From Haliaeetus albicilla (lineage: Eukaryota > Chordata > Aves > Accipitriformes > Accipitridae), in the NCBI RefSeq assembly GCF_947461875.1, contig NC_091487.1, positions 40,506,022 through 40,570,021 of the forward strand: 64,000 bases of DNA, read 5' to 3'. Below the pieces are notes generated by a model, which ran no database searches, had not been told where the DNA came from, and saw only the letters and a list, made by a program, of their open reading frames with translations. Below, in pieces: positions 35,901 through 50,900 of the stretch (the stretch's first letter is position 1; the number at the start of each line of letters is the position of its first letter). The translations under genes and the position numbers were made by a program.

Positions 35901-38900
35901 ACTTAGCCATTTCAAGATAGCCAAAAGATGGCTGAAGGCCCTTGCAAAAGTTCTTTTAAACAGCAGAGTCCGGGACCAGCTGTAATGAAAGCCAATTCAT
36001 TTTCTCCATCAATGTCCCAAAGATCCAACATAAACATGCACGTGGCTGCATACATACACAAAGACTATCCAGCAACCAGACTTACCCCTGGCCAGACGTG
36101 CTCAATTTCTGTCCTCACTACAGTGTTCACAGGATCTTGGTTGCCAAACCAGTACTGTCGGCTGCGGTACACCACCCCACAGTTGGGGCACTCAATCACG
36201 TATCTGCAGAAGAGGAAGATGAGTTACCTCAGTGAGATACTGGAAGTCCAGTGCACCAGGCAGTGTAGAGGCAACAGAGAGCAGAAAGATCTTAGCTGCA
36301 GCACTCACCCTGACCAGGCATACTTGGCAAGGCCCAGCCAAGGGGAGTCAGTGGAAGCAGAGGTTTTTGGCACCACACTGACCTCCATCCCTCGTTCGTA
36401 ACAGGCCTATAACACAAAGGCTCAATTAAAACTGCATTCTTGGGAATCCCAGACTCCAGGTCTTGCAGCTGTTTGGCCACATGGAGCATATAATTGGCAC
36501 ACAGTGGTCTCCACAGCAAAGGAGAGCACTCATCAAAACTGGTTTAAAAACAAAAACAAACCCAACTATCAATAATGACATCAGGGAAATATTTCTACAA
36601 TAAAAACCATGATGGTAGCTGAAAATTTTCCTGTCTCCTGCACACATCCTTCAGAAAAATTGGCTAATACCAAGGAATGGACAGAATCAAATAAGAAGAG
36701 TAACCACATCAAGTATGTAGGTCAACATCACCCAGGTTGAGAGCAGCTGGGTTCACAATTTAGCTAGCAAATGACACATAGCACGCAGAGACGATGACCT
36801 CTCCAAGTGAAAATACAAGTTCAATGGGGATCACTTTTTCTTGTCAAGACCACAAGCACCTCTAACAATGAAAAAAGTGCAAGAAAAAAAGGCACATGCC
36901 TGTGATATTCCTCATTTATTGGGCCATCCTTTCCTTCTCCATTCTTCAGACCTTGTCCTTGTGTCACTACTCACCTTGCAAGTGTAGACTCTGTTATCAT
37001 ACTGGTGAGAATATCTGCATCGACTTTTGGATTCATGAGGGACTCCTTCCTTTGCATGGTTCATGCTCTTCTTACAGCCACACCTGAGTATGCAAAAGCA
37101 AACCATGTGCTGATGCTGTCAGATATGGGACAGATGTCACCAAGAGTTCATTTATGTTACTATCTTGCATTTGTATAGGCATAACCCCAAACCATTTTCA
37201 CAACTGTACATACAGCAATGACATCATTTATCATTGAAAGGCAGGCTCTTTGGAAGGAGGTGTAGCAACTGTTTCACAGTACAAAGCAGCACCACACAAC
37301 AGTTCAGTGTGGGAAATGATGACTGTAGTCAATCTAAATTTCACAGAGAATTTTAGGAAGAACTAACCAGGTTTGGAAATTGACCAGGACAGAGTTAACA
37401 CTGCAGCCTTTGCAAGGAGCTGCTAGAAATTCTCTTAATGAGCATAAAAGAGCAGGAACATAGCACTATATCATATATGAGAGAAAGTGTTTCCAGAAGC
37501 ATAGTCAGCCATAACATCATGCTGCTATAGTACCTCACAGGCTCAGAGCACTGACTGCCATCTACTGCCCTTCCAGGCTCAATCTTTGGGCTCTTCCCAG
37601 AGAATTGCAAGCCAAGCTCTAATCAAACCTGGGGCTCCACTTAGATCTAGTCACTGAACACAGCCCAAGCCCATGATGTGTGCTTTAGGATTGTTTATAC
37701 TGTTTAGGTAATAAAAATGGCATGAAAAGCCATCACAGGAAATTTCAGGTGATTTCTTTAGACACTCCTTTCTCCCTGCCCTGTGTGCACTGGGGAAAAG
37801 ATATGGGCAGAACAGGTTTGTAGCCATACAGAAAAACAGAATAGGCAAAGACTACGCATCCAGCAATAACAGCCGTCCAATTCACATACGAGCTGAATTT
37901 CAAGTGAATTCTGCCTGGAAATACTAGCAAATAATGGGTGATGTCAGGTCTCAAGACGTCACAGAAACTTCACATTCAATGGCTGCAGACCAGGGCTGCA
38001 CTATCTTCTAGAAGGATGAGGGTGCATTTGTCATCTACTTACCCACAGCTGAGGCACACAGAGGAGCATGTGAAATATTCATCTGGAAAGAAAGAGCTGT
38101 GAGCCATCTGGTCATCGGGGATCTCCCCACTGAACCGGTCACTTAGAGCCTGTCAAACAGAAAATAATGAACTGATAAGGGACTGAGAGCAATGCAGACA
38201 TTTTATGAAAGCTTTTGCAAGCAAAAGCCTGGGTTCCTCTACTGGAGGGATAGGCAGAGAGAGAGTACACAGCTACCAACTAATGTCTTACTAACCTGGA
38301 AACCAAGACAAGGATTAGAAACCAAGCAAGAAGACAATCTTGCACTTGTATGGAAGTGACCTGAATGCTTATAAGATACTTACTTTTCTCCTCTCCTCTC
38401 TTCCTGCCCCTACTTCAAATTTTATAGCAGAAATGGGTGGCAGAGGATTGCATCCACCTCTGTGCATACAACACATGCCCAAAATAGCAGGGTGCTTTCT
38501 AAAAGGGCCTTGCATTCCAGAAACCTCCAGAAGGAATCTCAGAGAGTCATTTCTTACAGCACATGAGGACACATTCTTTGCCCCTCAGCTCAGAAAGTGC
38601 AGCCCTGAGCTTTCCTCTGGCCCCTTGAACAACTGCTCTTCTCTGGTGAAACTGCAAGACTGAGACAAAGGGATTTGTTCCCTTTCCTGGGAGCATCTGT
38701 TCTCAGATTAAGTCAGTCCTTAGCCTTGGCACACTTAACTTTTTCAGTTCTTTTCGGTGTTATGTTAAAAAAAAAAAAAGCAAACACTGGAACAAAGCAG
38801 ATGGTTAGGGTTTTTCTTCATGGAGATCTCTGAAGGCAGAAGGTCTAACTGAAACTCTTCCTACAGCTGAGGTTACTACAGTGGCTGCCTTTCTTTCTCT

Positions 38901-41900
38901 TCCTCCCTCTCCCCTCCCAGGGAGTGGGGGGTGGAGCATCTCTGCTGTCTAACAAGGGTTGACTGCACATACACACAGACATGCGCATATCTCTTACCAC
39001 AGTTTCTCTTAGATAAGATCTCTACGTAGACATCTGATTTCACAGAATTTCAAGGAAATTAGCTTTAAAATCTCTTTCAAACTTGATGATACTGGCCAAT
39101 GGATTCAAAAGTTAGGAGGTGGACATAGATCTCTAGCAAGCCTTGTGTCCTCAGGAAGTGAAGCAAAAAAAGTTAATTTGTAGTCAGTAGTGACCTGAAC
39201 ACAGCAACCACTTTACTGGACATGAATTTAAGTATACTAGCAGCTCTATCTGAAACTGGATTACTTCAATAAAATCCTAGAAATTAAACTGGAATTAACC
39301 ACTCCAGCTGTTCTCCCCTTGCTGCCTGCCTGCTCCCTAATGCAAGGAACTGTGTACATGCCACCCTGATACCTCCCTCTGTGCTTCACCTACCCCAAAT
39401 ACAGAGCAGCTAGAATTATCTGTTCCAACAGCTATGACTAACATCAGAAAAGACTGCTAACACTACCTTCTGCAGATATGCCCCAGCTTAGTCCGTCCCT
39501 CCCCGATGACAGTTATTTTCATTGGCCCAAAGAGCACATGATGCTAATCAGGTAGTGGTAGCAATGTGCAAACGTATGGAAACTTGTAGGACAGACTGCA
39601 AGTGTGAAGACCCAAAAATCCCTCTGACATCTTAGCAAGGTGAACTTTCTAAAAGAATCACCAGCTGCACTCTCCTATTCTTTTTCATCAGCCTTCTGAT
39701 CTGATGCTGCACCTCTCAAATGATACATCATTTGGCTTGATCCCATTTTATTTCCTAGCTACCAACACATCTCCTTCCTCCTCTTTGCCTCCTAGCCCTT
39801 GGGTTACACTACACTCGCTGCTAGGTTTTGCCAACCATTAACTCCCTCCAAGTCTCCTGCATTCCCTCCCCTTGTGCTGAGGCCATCCTTAGAAATTTCA
39901 CCAATAACTCCTCCTGGGACTCCTCTTTGTAAATCACTGTCATTAAGTGCTTGTCACTCACAACATCAGTTATTTTTTTTCTTTCCCAGTCAGTTTCTTC
40001 CCATCTCAGTTTTTTTATTTTGCTCTGGTTTGCTCTCAACTTTTCTTGAGCTTTCAGGGTCTTTGCTAAGGTGTTTATTTGTTTTAAAGTAAAAAAACTA
40101 CCCAGCCTACCTGGCTGTTACACAAAAATCATCATCTTCATGGACAAACTTGCTTTATCTCCAGACATCTGCAAGTCTGCATCGCTGGTTCATGTGCTCT
40201 ATCTTTATTAGCTGCAACTGACAGTTACTAGCAACAGCGATACTAATAAAGATTGTGACAAACTCTTCTCCACTTACTTTTAGTGCTTTGTAGATAACCC
40301 CAGGCTGTCTAGGTGACCGAGTGGTATTGTTCTCCAGCTGCTGCTCCACAGCTCGCCTAAGTCCAGAGAAATCTGTTGGAGGATTGTATGTCCTTGTTCC
40401 CTTGTAGTGGATTGAGCTGAAAGCCTCAGGAAAACAGCTTAGCTTCCGAAACCGATCCTGAATGAGCTTCTCAGGAACCTCAGAAGGATGATCTATATAT
40501 AAGAGTATCAGCAAGTATATAAACAACTGATTGTTTTAAATAATATTTAAATTGCACAGTGCTTTCATATGCAACACAGTGCTAGTTTTCCTAATTAAAC
40601 CTTCTAATACATCTGGAATGCAGTTGTCATTATGTTTTACAAGAAAGAAAAGAAACAAAATGTTTCCAAAAGCAGTCTCTGGTTTTTGATACACAGCTTT
40701 AGATTTTAAGGCCAAGTTCCACAGGTAAAACCAGAAACATCTAGGTTTGGAAACACAGATATCCAGAATAAGAAGAGATTTATGACATAATATAAGGAAA
40801 CTCCATGTCAGTACACTTGTTAACTCTTCTCACCAGACCATAACTTGGTATAGCTAGTCCTAGCACCTGACAAGTGGAAGACATGAACCTTACATGGGCT
40901 GCTCATTCTCCATGTCAACCCTGTAGGCAAGGAAGATCGAGCTTCTATCAACCCTTTGTACATGGTGAAGCACTTCAGAACTGGCCACATCAGGTCAGAC
41001 TCTATAAGGCTGACCAGATTCTTCTGCCTGCTTCCAAGTACCTGCTGCAGATTTCAGAATAAGGCAGGCCCCTACTTCCCTGCCCTAAAACTACATAAAA
41101 CACTCTTATCTCAATTATCCATCAAGGCAGATGGTTACAGCTTACTGCAAATCCATGTGCTAAGAGGTTTCTTTCCTATTCTTACCATGATCAGAAGTGA
41201 TGATAAAAATATAATTTTACTACCCTAACTTTGCAAACAGGTGCAACTATCATTATGGGTCACTAAATTAACCTGCTGAAACAGCAAATTTCAACAACTA
41301 TATGAAACTCTGCATTGCTCATCAGCAAATTGGTATGTAAGAAAAGGAACCACCTCAACAGGTAGTTTAAAAGTAATTAAGAAGTCACTCTAATAATAAC
41401 CAGAAAGAATGCCAAGTTCTTCTACTAGCTCAAGACCTCACTGGTTAGAAAAACCAAAATGAGAACGTGGGCAAGCAGGGAGCTGCTGTGGTACTACACA
41501 GCAGAAGACTCCCAGATGTTGACAGACAGCAGGACTGAGCCTCAGCTGCTACAGGCCAATTCATTAGGGCTCTTGCTCATCAAAGCATCAGAAATGGACA
41601 GAATGAATGAAGGTTTCATCATGCCTTTTGAAACATGTAAAAAATGGAGCCAGGAGAAGAAATTTAGATCGCTGTACAGTCAAACCCAAAACATGCAGTG
41701 ACTTCCATAGGACAGTGCATTTCACTCAGACATACAAATAAAATACACAATTTAAATATGCATAATCCAGTATGACATGAGCCAAGTTAAAAGTACCGGT
41801 GAAGAACACTGAAAGCGATGGGAGTAATAGTGTGCCAGGCCTGCTACTTTGGCCATATCAGATACTTGCAGAGAAAAGTGGTGTCAAACCGTCAGCTCTG

Positions 41901-44900
41901 TGCCACAACCTCAGTCCCAACCTCACATCAGCCTCAGAACAATGTTGGTCCACAGAATGTAAAAAAGTAGAGTGAGGGTACTGTAAGTATTAAAGTTCAC
42001 CAATTTCATTATTCTTGCTCATCCTAGTTTCTACATAGAGTTTTATTTCAGTTTTTTTGCAACAGGATATTCCATACCCCTGCCAAAAGTCCAGGGTGTC
42101 TCAGTTTTCACCTTCATCTACCATATCACCCATGCTCATGATTTGTACAATGACCCCTCCTACGGCTGGCAGAACTCCCATCATGACTAGTCAGTGCTGA
42201 TGTCCAGCTGGCTAAGAGGATTATTCTAGCTGATCTGGGGTAGTCAGATCGCCATCAGGGAATGCTCTGCTATAGCCTGGCTCTCGGAGTGGAACAAGTG
42301 ACAGCAAAACCCGAACCACATCTTTTGCATGGTAGTAAAGAACACTGATACTCAATGCAACCTGATAATTTATAGATAGCATTTAGCACATTGTAATTCA
42401 GTTTCTTACTGCCTACTCACCAGAGCCCAGTAGCTTGGTGTACACAGTCTCGTGAAAGATGATGACACCTGGACCCAAAGTTGACAGAGGAACATCTAGG
42501 CCACAGCGGGCTGTGGTAGCTTTTAGCTCCTTGGTGAAATGTTTTAAATAAGCCTCCGAGGCATCACCAAGGAATTTGAAGAGATCATTGTGGAGCCTGT
42601 CAGCACGAGTACGGTAGATGACAAGGTCAGAGATGGCCAGGACCTTCAGCAGCAGCCGTGTTCTCTGGCTTAGGTTCACAGTAGCCCCCAGGAGGCCCTC
42701 TGTATCAATTACCACCACTTTGCGGACAGGGTCATAGGCTGCCCAGACTCCAACTGTGCAAGACTCTTGGGCTGGAGACGTCTTGAAGACTTCCCGGCCA
42801 TAGAAGAAAGTGTGGTTAAGGGTATGAGACTTGCCATCCCCCGTGTTCCCAAAGATGGACACTACCTTTAGATGCTGGTCAGGACTGCAGTCCAGTTTCT
42901 TAATAAAGTCTTCTTCATTCCTTACCTTCCAAAAAAAGAGAAAAATATTACAACTATGCAATTGGAGTAGACAACACTGAAAACACACCTGGTTTCAGGA
43001 TTCATAAGATTAACAAGAGTGACTACTTCCTGTTCAGATTTCATCGTAAGTTTCTGAAGCACTAAAAAGTCCAAAGCAAAATATTAGAAAGCAGTTTTGT
43101 AACACGTACACATCAATGGGCTTTAGGCTGTTCCATCGTGTAGCTGTGTTGGAAGCGATGCCTCACTGTGATTACCGGTCTAGTGAAACCTCTTATACCT
43201 CACCCCATTCCCTGAGGCAGTCTGAAGAAGGGAGCACAACTGTACTTCCAGGTCTGCCAGAACAGCTCTTTGGAGCATGGCAGACACTCCCAGTGCATTG
43301 GTCTTCTGGCAAGCATCCAAATTCAGGTGCAAAACAGGGGAGTGCTCTTGTCACCTTAAATTGCCTCATCCATAGAGGCTGAGCACCTGTTTAGGGAGAA
43401 AAAGCTCCTCCATGCAGCTGTGCTGCACCTATCCACAGCCAGGGGCTCTCAGACACAGCCTGTCCTGCTCTCACTGCTCTCCAGCTGACAGATCCTTCAT
43501 CTGAAGGGAGGGGCAGAAAAGAAGGATGCAAAGTTGTGCACTGGAATCAGATGGTCGAAGCACATCAAACTGGCTTTTATAGAAGTGCCACAACTACCTC
43601 AATTACCCATTTCATAATTTATTGTATTGTGCTTTCATTTAAAAAAAAGAAAAACCACAACACACACACACAAACACAAAACCAAATGAGAGTAGACAGC
43701 CTTCATCAGGTAACTTCTCTTTGGCTTCACATAGATTAAGTGACAAGCATCATGCTATTTAGGTTAGAGAATAGGGCATTTTCTGTTCAGATACTAAAGC
43801 AACAGTGAACAGATGAACAAGCAATGAAACAGGTTAGGGCTCTGTATAAGACCCTGCCTTGTTTTTGTTGCAGAATATGGCTTTGGCTTTTAAAGGTTTC
43901 ATGCTTCTGGCTATGGTTGTTTAGCACTCGCTTTTTCTTCTTCTAACAGGTTTTATCCACGTGTTATGTGACAGGGAAGAATATGACAGGGGCACTTTTT
44001 GAGAAAGATTAAATTCACCTCCTTAGTCACGATTCCCTCCTCAGGGAATCCCTGTCAGCTGAAAGGAGCAGGCCTTCCATCTCTTCTCGTCTGCCTCTCA
44101 ACTTCTGGAAGTTCCTTGGCTATTTCACCCCGACAAGTACAGTTGGAAGGTCTCACGATACATGATCCACAGAGGCCATGAGGTAATAAATGGTTTCTTT
44201 GAACAAGTTTATTCTTAGATTAGCAAATTAGTTTAAGGCTCAGCCAGCCCCATTCGCTCTGGTCAAATCTAGACTATGAAGGAAAACAAAAAACAGCCAG
44301 CGTGCCAAAACCCAAAAAATAACCAGTGTGCCAGATTGTGGTTGGGAACAGCGTTCAGAAAGAAAAACTGTGGACTGTGGGGCTGCAGTATCTTCTCACT
44401 GACTCAAAGCATACAAGGCAGCCTCATATTGTGGAAGAAAACAGGAAATAGAGAAATCAAAACCCTCTCAGTAGAATCTTTCCTGGTGTCTGCAGGAGAC
44501 ATCAAGATAAACTCGAGTTACAGGTGCACAAGAAAGGGTCTGCTTTTTTGGTAGCTGTGATTATTAGCTTGTCATCAGGCAGGTAGATGACAGATGCTCT
44601 TTCTCTTAGTGTCTCTGGAGATGTCTCTGTGGATGAAAGGAAGTTCTTGGTTCACAGCATAGCTCCTAAAAACATTCACAGATCTTGATAATATAATAAT
44701 ATTATGTGTATGTAAGCAAAAAGGAACATGATAAAAACAAAACAATCTGGAGAAGAAGTTAACTCTTGCCTCCTAGACTTCTCACCATAAGGGTGGCAGA
44801 GCCTCTTTTTGCCAGAGTCAGAGGTTACGTACTCCCTGGACAGCACAGCTGCGTAAGTATTGGCAGGACAACTAATAACGAAGGTCTTTCAGGCAGCACT

Positions 44901-47900
44901 GGTTGTTATTCTGGTATCAGTTTGGGAGAGTTTGTGGAAGGGGCTGAGTCAGTAATGTCAGAAGACATAAAGGATAATAGGGACCACAGGAATAAGGGTA
45001 GCTCTGCAATGCATTCCCACCAGTAAAAAAACAGCAGTCAACTCAAACTCCACTGCAGTTGAAATTGTCCCAAGCTGAGCTAATGCAAATGTCCACACCA
45101 CCAGTCGTCTTTTGCATTCAATGTACTTTAACAACCGCTGATACTGTGGGAAGAAGAGCTGGATTGCTGACCCAGACAGAAGAAAAGTTGGTTCTAGACC
45201 ACTCCAGCAGAAAAGTTATGCTGAATATAAAATCAGACACCCAAAGCACTGAGCTGTTATCCCCTCCTAAGGCTCTAGACTTTTTCAGACTTCCTTGCTG
45301 AGACAGAACTCGCGAGTGATTCGGACAAGCAAGTCACCCAGGAGCACAAGAATGCACCCAAGTCCAGCTAGTCCTATATTGTGTCTCACAGGACTCAGTA
45401 ATGGGTGAGAAATAACTTAGACATTAAAAAAGTAAATGTTTCCTAGCATGTTTTACCACAGTAGCATACTACTACTCTCAGTAGTCAGATGTCAAAGGAC
45501 TTCCCGAACAGTGGTTGCATCTAGATACTCATGTTTGGTAAAGAACCAGTAGGCCCATCCTCTAGGAGGTTGTCTAACCCCTTTGTGAACATACTCATAG
45601 TTTTGGATCCTGCAACATCCTGTCACAATAAATTCCATGTGGGGTGGGGGGGGAGAAAAGAAACAAAACCAAAAACCAAACCAATACAACCAAAATAACC
45701 CCTTCCTTTTGTTGAATATGCTTGTATGTCATTGGGTGTTCCTTGCTCTTGCGCACTTGTCTTCTTTAACCACTGCTGAGCACAGGGATGGTACTCTCAA
45801 AGAACCATCCACAACAATCCCCACATCAGTAGCCAAATTTACTTCCCTTGAGCAAGTTCCTTTAAGACATTTAAAGTCAGAGTGGGTGTAATAAGTGTCG
45901 AAGTACTAATTAACCCCCATTGGGCTCAAGTCCCACTTCTCCATTTTGCTCCTCATTTCTAAAGAAATTTGCACAGTACCACCTTCTGCTCCATGTGCAA
46001 AGGACTCATGTTTCCACAGCTGTGTCCACTCCCACGTTGTCCAAGAGCTCCACATCTCTGACATGAGCAGCAGAGAGTATGAAACCTTCCTTAAATTGCA
46101 CAGCAATGTCAATTAAGAATGAAAACTTTCTATGTCTAACCTAAGACAAGAGGCATATCTCTCCTGTCCCTTCTCTATTTTGCCATTTCTAGTATCAGAC
46201 ACTCATTTACACTTTTGTTACAGCTCTTAGAAGAAGATTCTCTTCTAGAAAGAAGAGTTTTTACTCCATCATAGGTTAGAATCCTGGTTAGCCTTCTTTT
46301 ATAGTTTTAACTACATTTCTGTTAGCAGCTGTCATCCAGCCCCCCATGCAGTCACTCCACCCAAGCTGAGCTGAACTGAAGGTAAAGGTCTTCAGCAGGA
46401 AAAACAGAGAACTTTACACCTGAAGTCCTCTCTAAGGAGGACACAAAACCTCATACCATGCTGCCATAGAATGCATTTAGATCTGAAGCATCCTTGTCAC
46501 CCATACTTGGCAAGCTATTATACCTAACATAACAAGTCTCCTAGATCCGAGCCATAATAAAAGTAGAACTGTTTAGGAAGAGAGAAGAAACAAGAACTGC
46601 TAAAATTACATTCCTGCCTATGAATTTCTTGGAAACAATGTTATTAAAACAATAACATGTTAAAAACTTATGAACAAAATCCATAAAATGGAACAGAGTT
46701 TCCAATGACCTGTACTCACAGAACTTTAAATCTGCCTCCACACAAAACAAACACATTAAGAGAATCAGACATTTTTACCACAGTTTTCTCCTTTTAAAAC
46801 TCTTCATGAACCCTTTAAGGCTTGCTAATATTCATGGAAATGGCGCACAAAGCCAGAGCTATGCCACAACAACACAGTACCTCAAAACAAAAATCAAGAG
46901 TGCTTAGCATAGTATTCAGAGTGCCTTCGTTTGCTGGTCTTACACTCCCATTTTGACTTACATTGGTACTTCTGTTGTTGCATTTTGAAATCTTACTCTT
47001 TGCTTGGCCTGATTTTAACAGAGTATTTTTAATAATTAAAATACATTTTCTGCAATCAAGAAATATACCATCATACAAATAATTAATTTTATGAGTCATT
47101 AGACTTGCCTGACAACCAGCGAACAACAATATCTTGATATCAACCACTAGATCAATAAAGAGGATATAAATTTAACACGCTTTTCAATTAATGGAAAAAT
47201 AAGCTACAAGATTTGTAACAGCACATCCAACTATATACCAGCATAAAATTGCAAACATCTGAAACAAATCAGTCTCCAAGTACAAGCGGTCAAAACAAGC
47301 AAGTGAAAAAAAACCAAATATTTCCCTTAAAGCATTGGCAATACAAGCAACACTGGCAATACAAGCAATTCTGCTCACGGTTCAGAAAACATTTTAAAAA
47401 GATAATGCTTAAAAGAATTCAAACTAACACCTGAAATCAGAGGGAGAAATGGCAAAGCAAGCTAAAACAAGATCTGCAACCTTTTAAGCAGCCCTGAACT
47501 TCTGAAACACAAAACTGACAATTTTAGGTAATTGATCTTGAGGACAGAGTATCATATCAATCATTAAACCTGGAAACGGAACAGATCTGTCAGATCTTGC
47601 CCACCTCAACACAGACCAGTTCTTTATGACACAGCTTCTAAATTCTGGCAGTTTTGTTTTAACTCTAAAAAACTGGGTTCTTATGCAGACGTAGATTCAC
47701 ACAAATGTCTTATGGGTGCATGTCTAAAGCCCCAGGTCCTACTGTTAGGTCATTACATCAAAATTTCAGCATATGTCGAAAAGAACAAGAGAGAAACCTA
47801 TAAAGCAGATTTCTTCCCTTAACTACAGCCTATAAGACAAATCTGAGAAAAATACAGTACAGTGCTGCCACCAAAATTCACATCTCTGCAGAGCTCCTCA

Positions 47901-50900
47901 CAGTCACTCCCAGAAAGGCACTGCATGAATGCAAAGAAGTGCAGCTGGCTCACCCCAGCAACTCAAGTGCAACAGGCTATTAAAAGAGCAGCTGGAAAGT
48001 CCCTGCTTTTGCCCCAGGAGAAACTTGTTGATATTCCCAAAAGTTTCTTTCTACCAAGTGAGAAAAAGGACTGGGTAGCTCCCTGTGGGGAAGAGAAACT
48101 CTCTGCTATGAAACCCATGACATAGTCCAGGGCCACTCTCACAGCTCTACTATCATAATTCAAACCCTGTTTCCACTAAGACCATAGACTAATTCAGGCT
48201 GAAAGGGACCTCAGGAGGTCATTACTCACTCCCAGGTTTTAGAAGCCTCTAAACAAGAGAGAAGATTTTGATCATAAGCAGGGGCTCAAGAAGAATCAAG
48301 GCTGACTTACAAGTCCAAGCAGCTCTAGTTTCCTACCTTGGTTTGTCTCCTATACCGTTTTTCCTGCATGACTTCCCATAGAAAATGTCATTTATGCCAT
48401 TACTTAAGTCCTCCACACATAACTTAAATTCCATAATCCAATCACATAGACATATTTGATAAAGAAATAAGTGCCTCTAAAACATAAATTTTCTAAGTTT
48501 TATGAAAATAAACAGCAGAGTAAAGAAGACAGACTCTAATAACCTTTCTGAAGAAAAAAGCTTGTCTCTTGCCCACTCCACACAGCCAGCAAGATACAAT
48601 AGTAAGCTGAGCAGTCACACCCATACTTGCTAGCCAGTAAGCATGCTGGCTGGTGCATGATAGCACACATACTGCTGCTTACCCAAAAGACAGAAGATGT
48701 AGATAAGCACTGGATAATGGGGGGCAGACATCTCAGAAAATAGATTTCATTAATTCTACTGCTCAAAGAGTTACTTGTTACTATGTAAACATTTTATGGT
48801 AGCTTGGGAGAGTTTTCCCAAGAGGGCTGTGTCAGTGGATTAGTTTATAAAATTGCATATGTTATACCAGTAGTTATGGTATTCAGGAGTAAGTTATTAA
48901 TCATTGACCCAGCAAGCACTTAAATATATTTATCATCATTGCCCTCAGTAATCTCCTAGACTTCAGCCAAGCTGACACTGGACATCAGCATTTTCAGGAT
49001 CAGAGTCCTACAGAGCCTCAAGCCCAAACTGAGTGACTTGACACTGGATGCGAGGAGGGCAGAATAAAGAAGGGGACAGACAGGCCCCGAAGATTTAAGG
49101 TTAGATTCCAACACTCCACCTCAGCTTCAGGTAGTTTTGATCTTATTCCCAACGCTGGGTGCAGGTCTGGCTCAACCAAAGGAAAGCATTTATATTAGGG
49201 GTGTTTTCTAACCTGAAGTTTTTTTGTACCTGCTTATTTGCCTTCACTGCAGTACTGCCTATGGGTTCTGTTGAAATTTGTACTGTTAGGCTCTGCACAC
49301 ACCCATGAAAATAGTGTCCCTGAACTGAATATCTTTTTCAGACCAAAGTTATGCTGTTTGTTCCCACAGCTTTGGCAAAGGTATTCAGGGACAGTATTTT
49401 CATGGGTTTGTACAGAGCTTAACAGAATGAGTCTCAACAGGTCCCTGCAGTGAAGGGTGGAGGCTGCCCATGTCTGAGGCTCATGTCTGTCTATTACAGG
49501 ACTCTTTCCTGAAAGAGACAAATAGGTAAGAGTTAAATCCTGCTTAACAACCCCACCCAAAGAGAGAGACCCTATTTCAAAGGTTTTAAGACAGTGGTGG
49601 AAAAAACGTAAGGGGATGGGAGGCAATACAATTTGATTGGACTCCTTCCCTAACTCAAGAGGCAATATTGACCGAAATATTGCTGTTACCAGGTAAGTTA
49701 CCATTGTAGATGACAGCTGAGTTATATGAAACTGCTGAAAGCAGAAGTAAGACTAGACAGTCCACCGTTTGCTAGCTGAAAAACTACTTTTGCAAGAACT
49801 CAAAACTAATAAAGCTAATAAAGACTTCAAGGTAAATGCAACCGCTGCAGAAATAACACCAGTTTAAGAGTGTCATCTAACTCTTAAAGAAAACAGTACA
49901 CAGTGAAGCAGATATTATTATTACATATCCTAAGTACCTTCCAGGTTTCCCATGGATGTTAATTCAGCCACACAGCTTCCAATTACCACCCCAACGTCAC
50001 AGCTGTAGCAGCAGAGGCACATCCAGGTGAAGAGACTTGCCCAGAAGACAGCAAGTCAGTGAGTGAGTTCATGCAGTAACTATTAGTGTTCCTCAATACT
50101 AAGGGTAAATAGATTACCTGTGTGGACACTACTTTATACCACTGTCCTTTTGAAGAGGGGCATTTAGAAACTTACTGGTATTACAGTTCCACTCTTCCTA
50201 GAAAATAGTTACTTTGGTTATTTTCCCAATTGCAGGATGTTTTGACAGACAGGCCAAAGGACTATGAAACTTCTGCCTTTAAGTGATCCTAGAGCAAGAC
50301 ATTAACAACCCAGGTAAAAAAGTAAAAGGTATACTGCAGCAACATCTGCCTCCCAGCAACCTGTGCAGAAGTGAGAAAGTGGAGGAGATGGAAAGAACAG
50401 AAGGGCTGGAGGACAGCAAGCTGCCAGTTCCCTTTTCTTTCTTGAATGTACCCCAAAGCACTCACATCCTGCTCCTGCTGGCAGCACCCAGGAGCCCAAA
50501 AGGATTCACTGGATAAGTGCAAAGATGTACAGCAGACGAAGGACTAGAACACCCCCTTTCTCCTACCAACCCTATTTAGTTCAGGAACTCCTCAAATGAA
50601 ACAGTGGGTAATTCCACAGTAGCTTGCTATCAGCTTCTCTCACCTGTGACATGCTCTCCTTTGCTTCTACACCTGCACTCATTTCAGCATATGGACAAGA
50701 AATACAGGAAGCAAGCAAGAGATTTTACTTTAGTTACAGCCCAAGAGAACTTCATCATGAAGAAGGAGCAGGAGCAGTTCCAGGGAAAAGCAATATTTGT
50801 AAGTGGCTATGTTCGAATTAGCTAGGAGTCAGCCTGAGACTGTTAAAGGAGCTCTGCATTTGTTGAATGGATGGCTCCTCTCCCATCTTCTAAAAATAAT

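Noticed and set aside
35928..36401. Plus-strand open frame of 157 codons
   Set aside because: It is antisense to ZFYVE1 coding exons 6 and 7, which are in frame with the rest of the gene on the minus strand.
49234..49704. Minus-strand open frame of 156 codons with a similar-looking frame on the plus strand
   Set aside because: The similarity between the two strands is produced by the 49,241-49,456 palindrome, not by a protein-coding gene.
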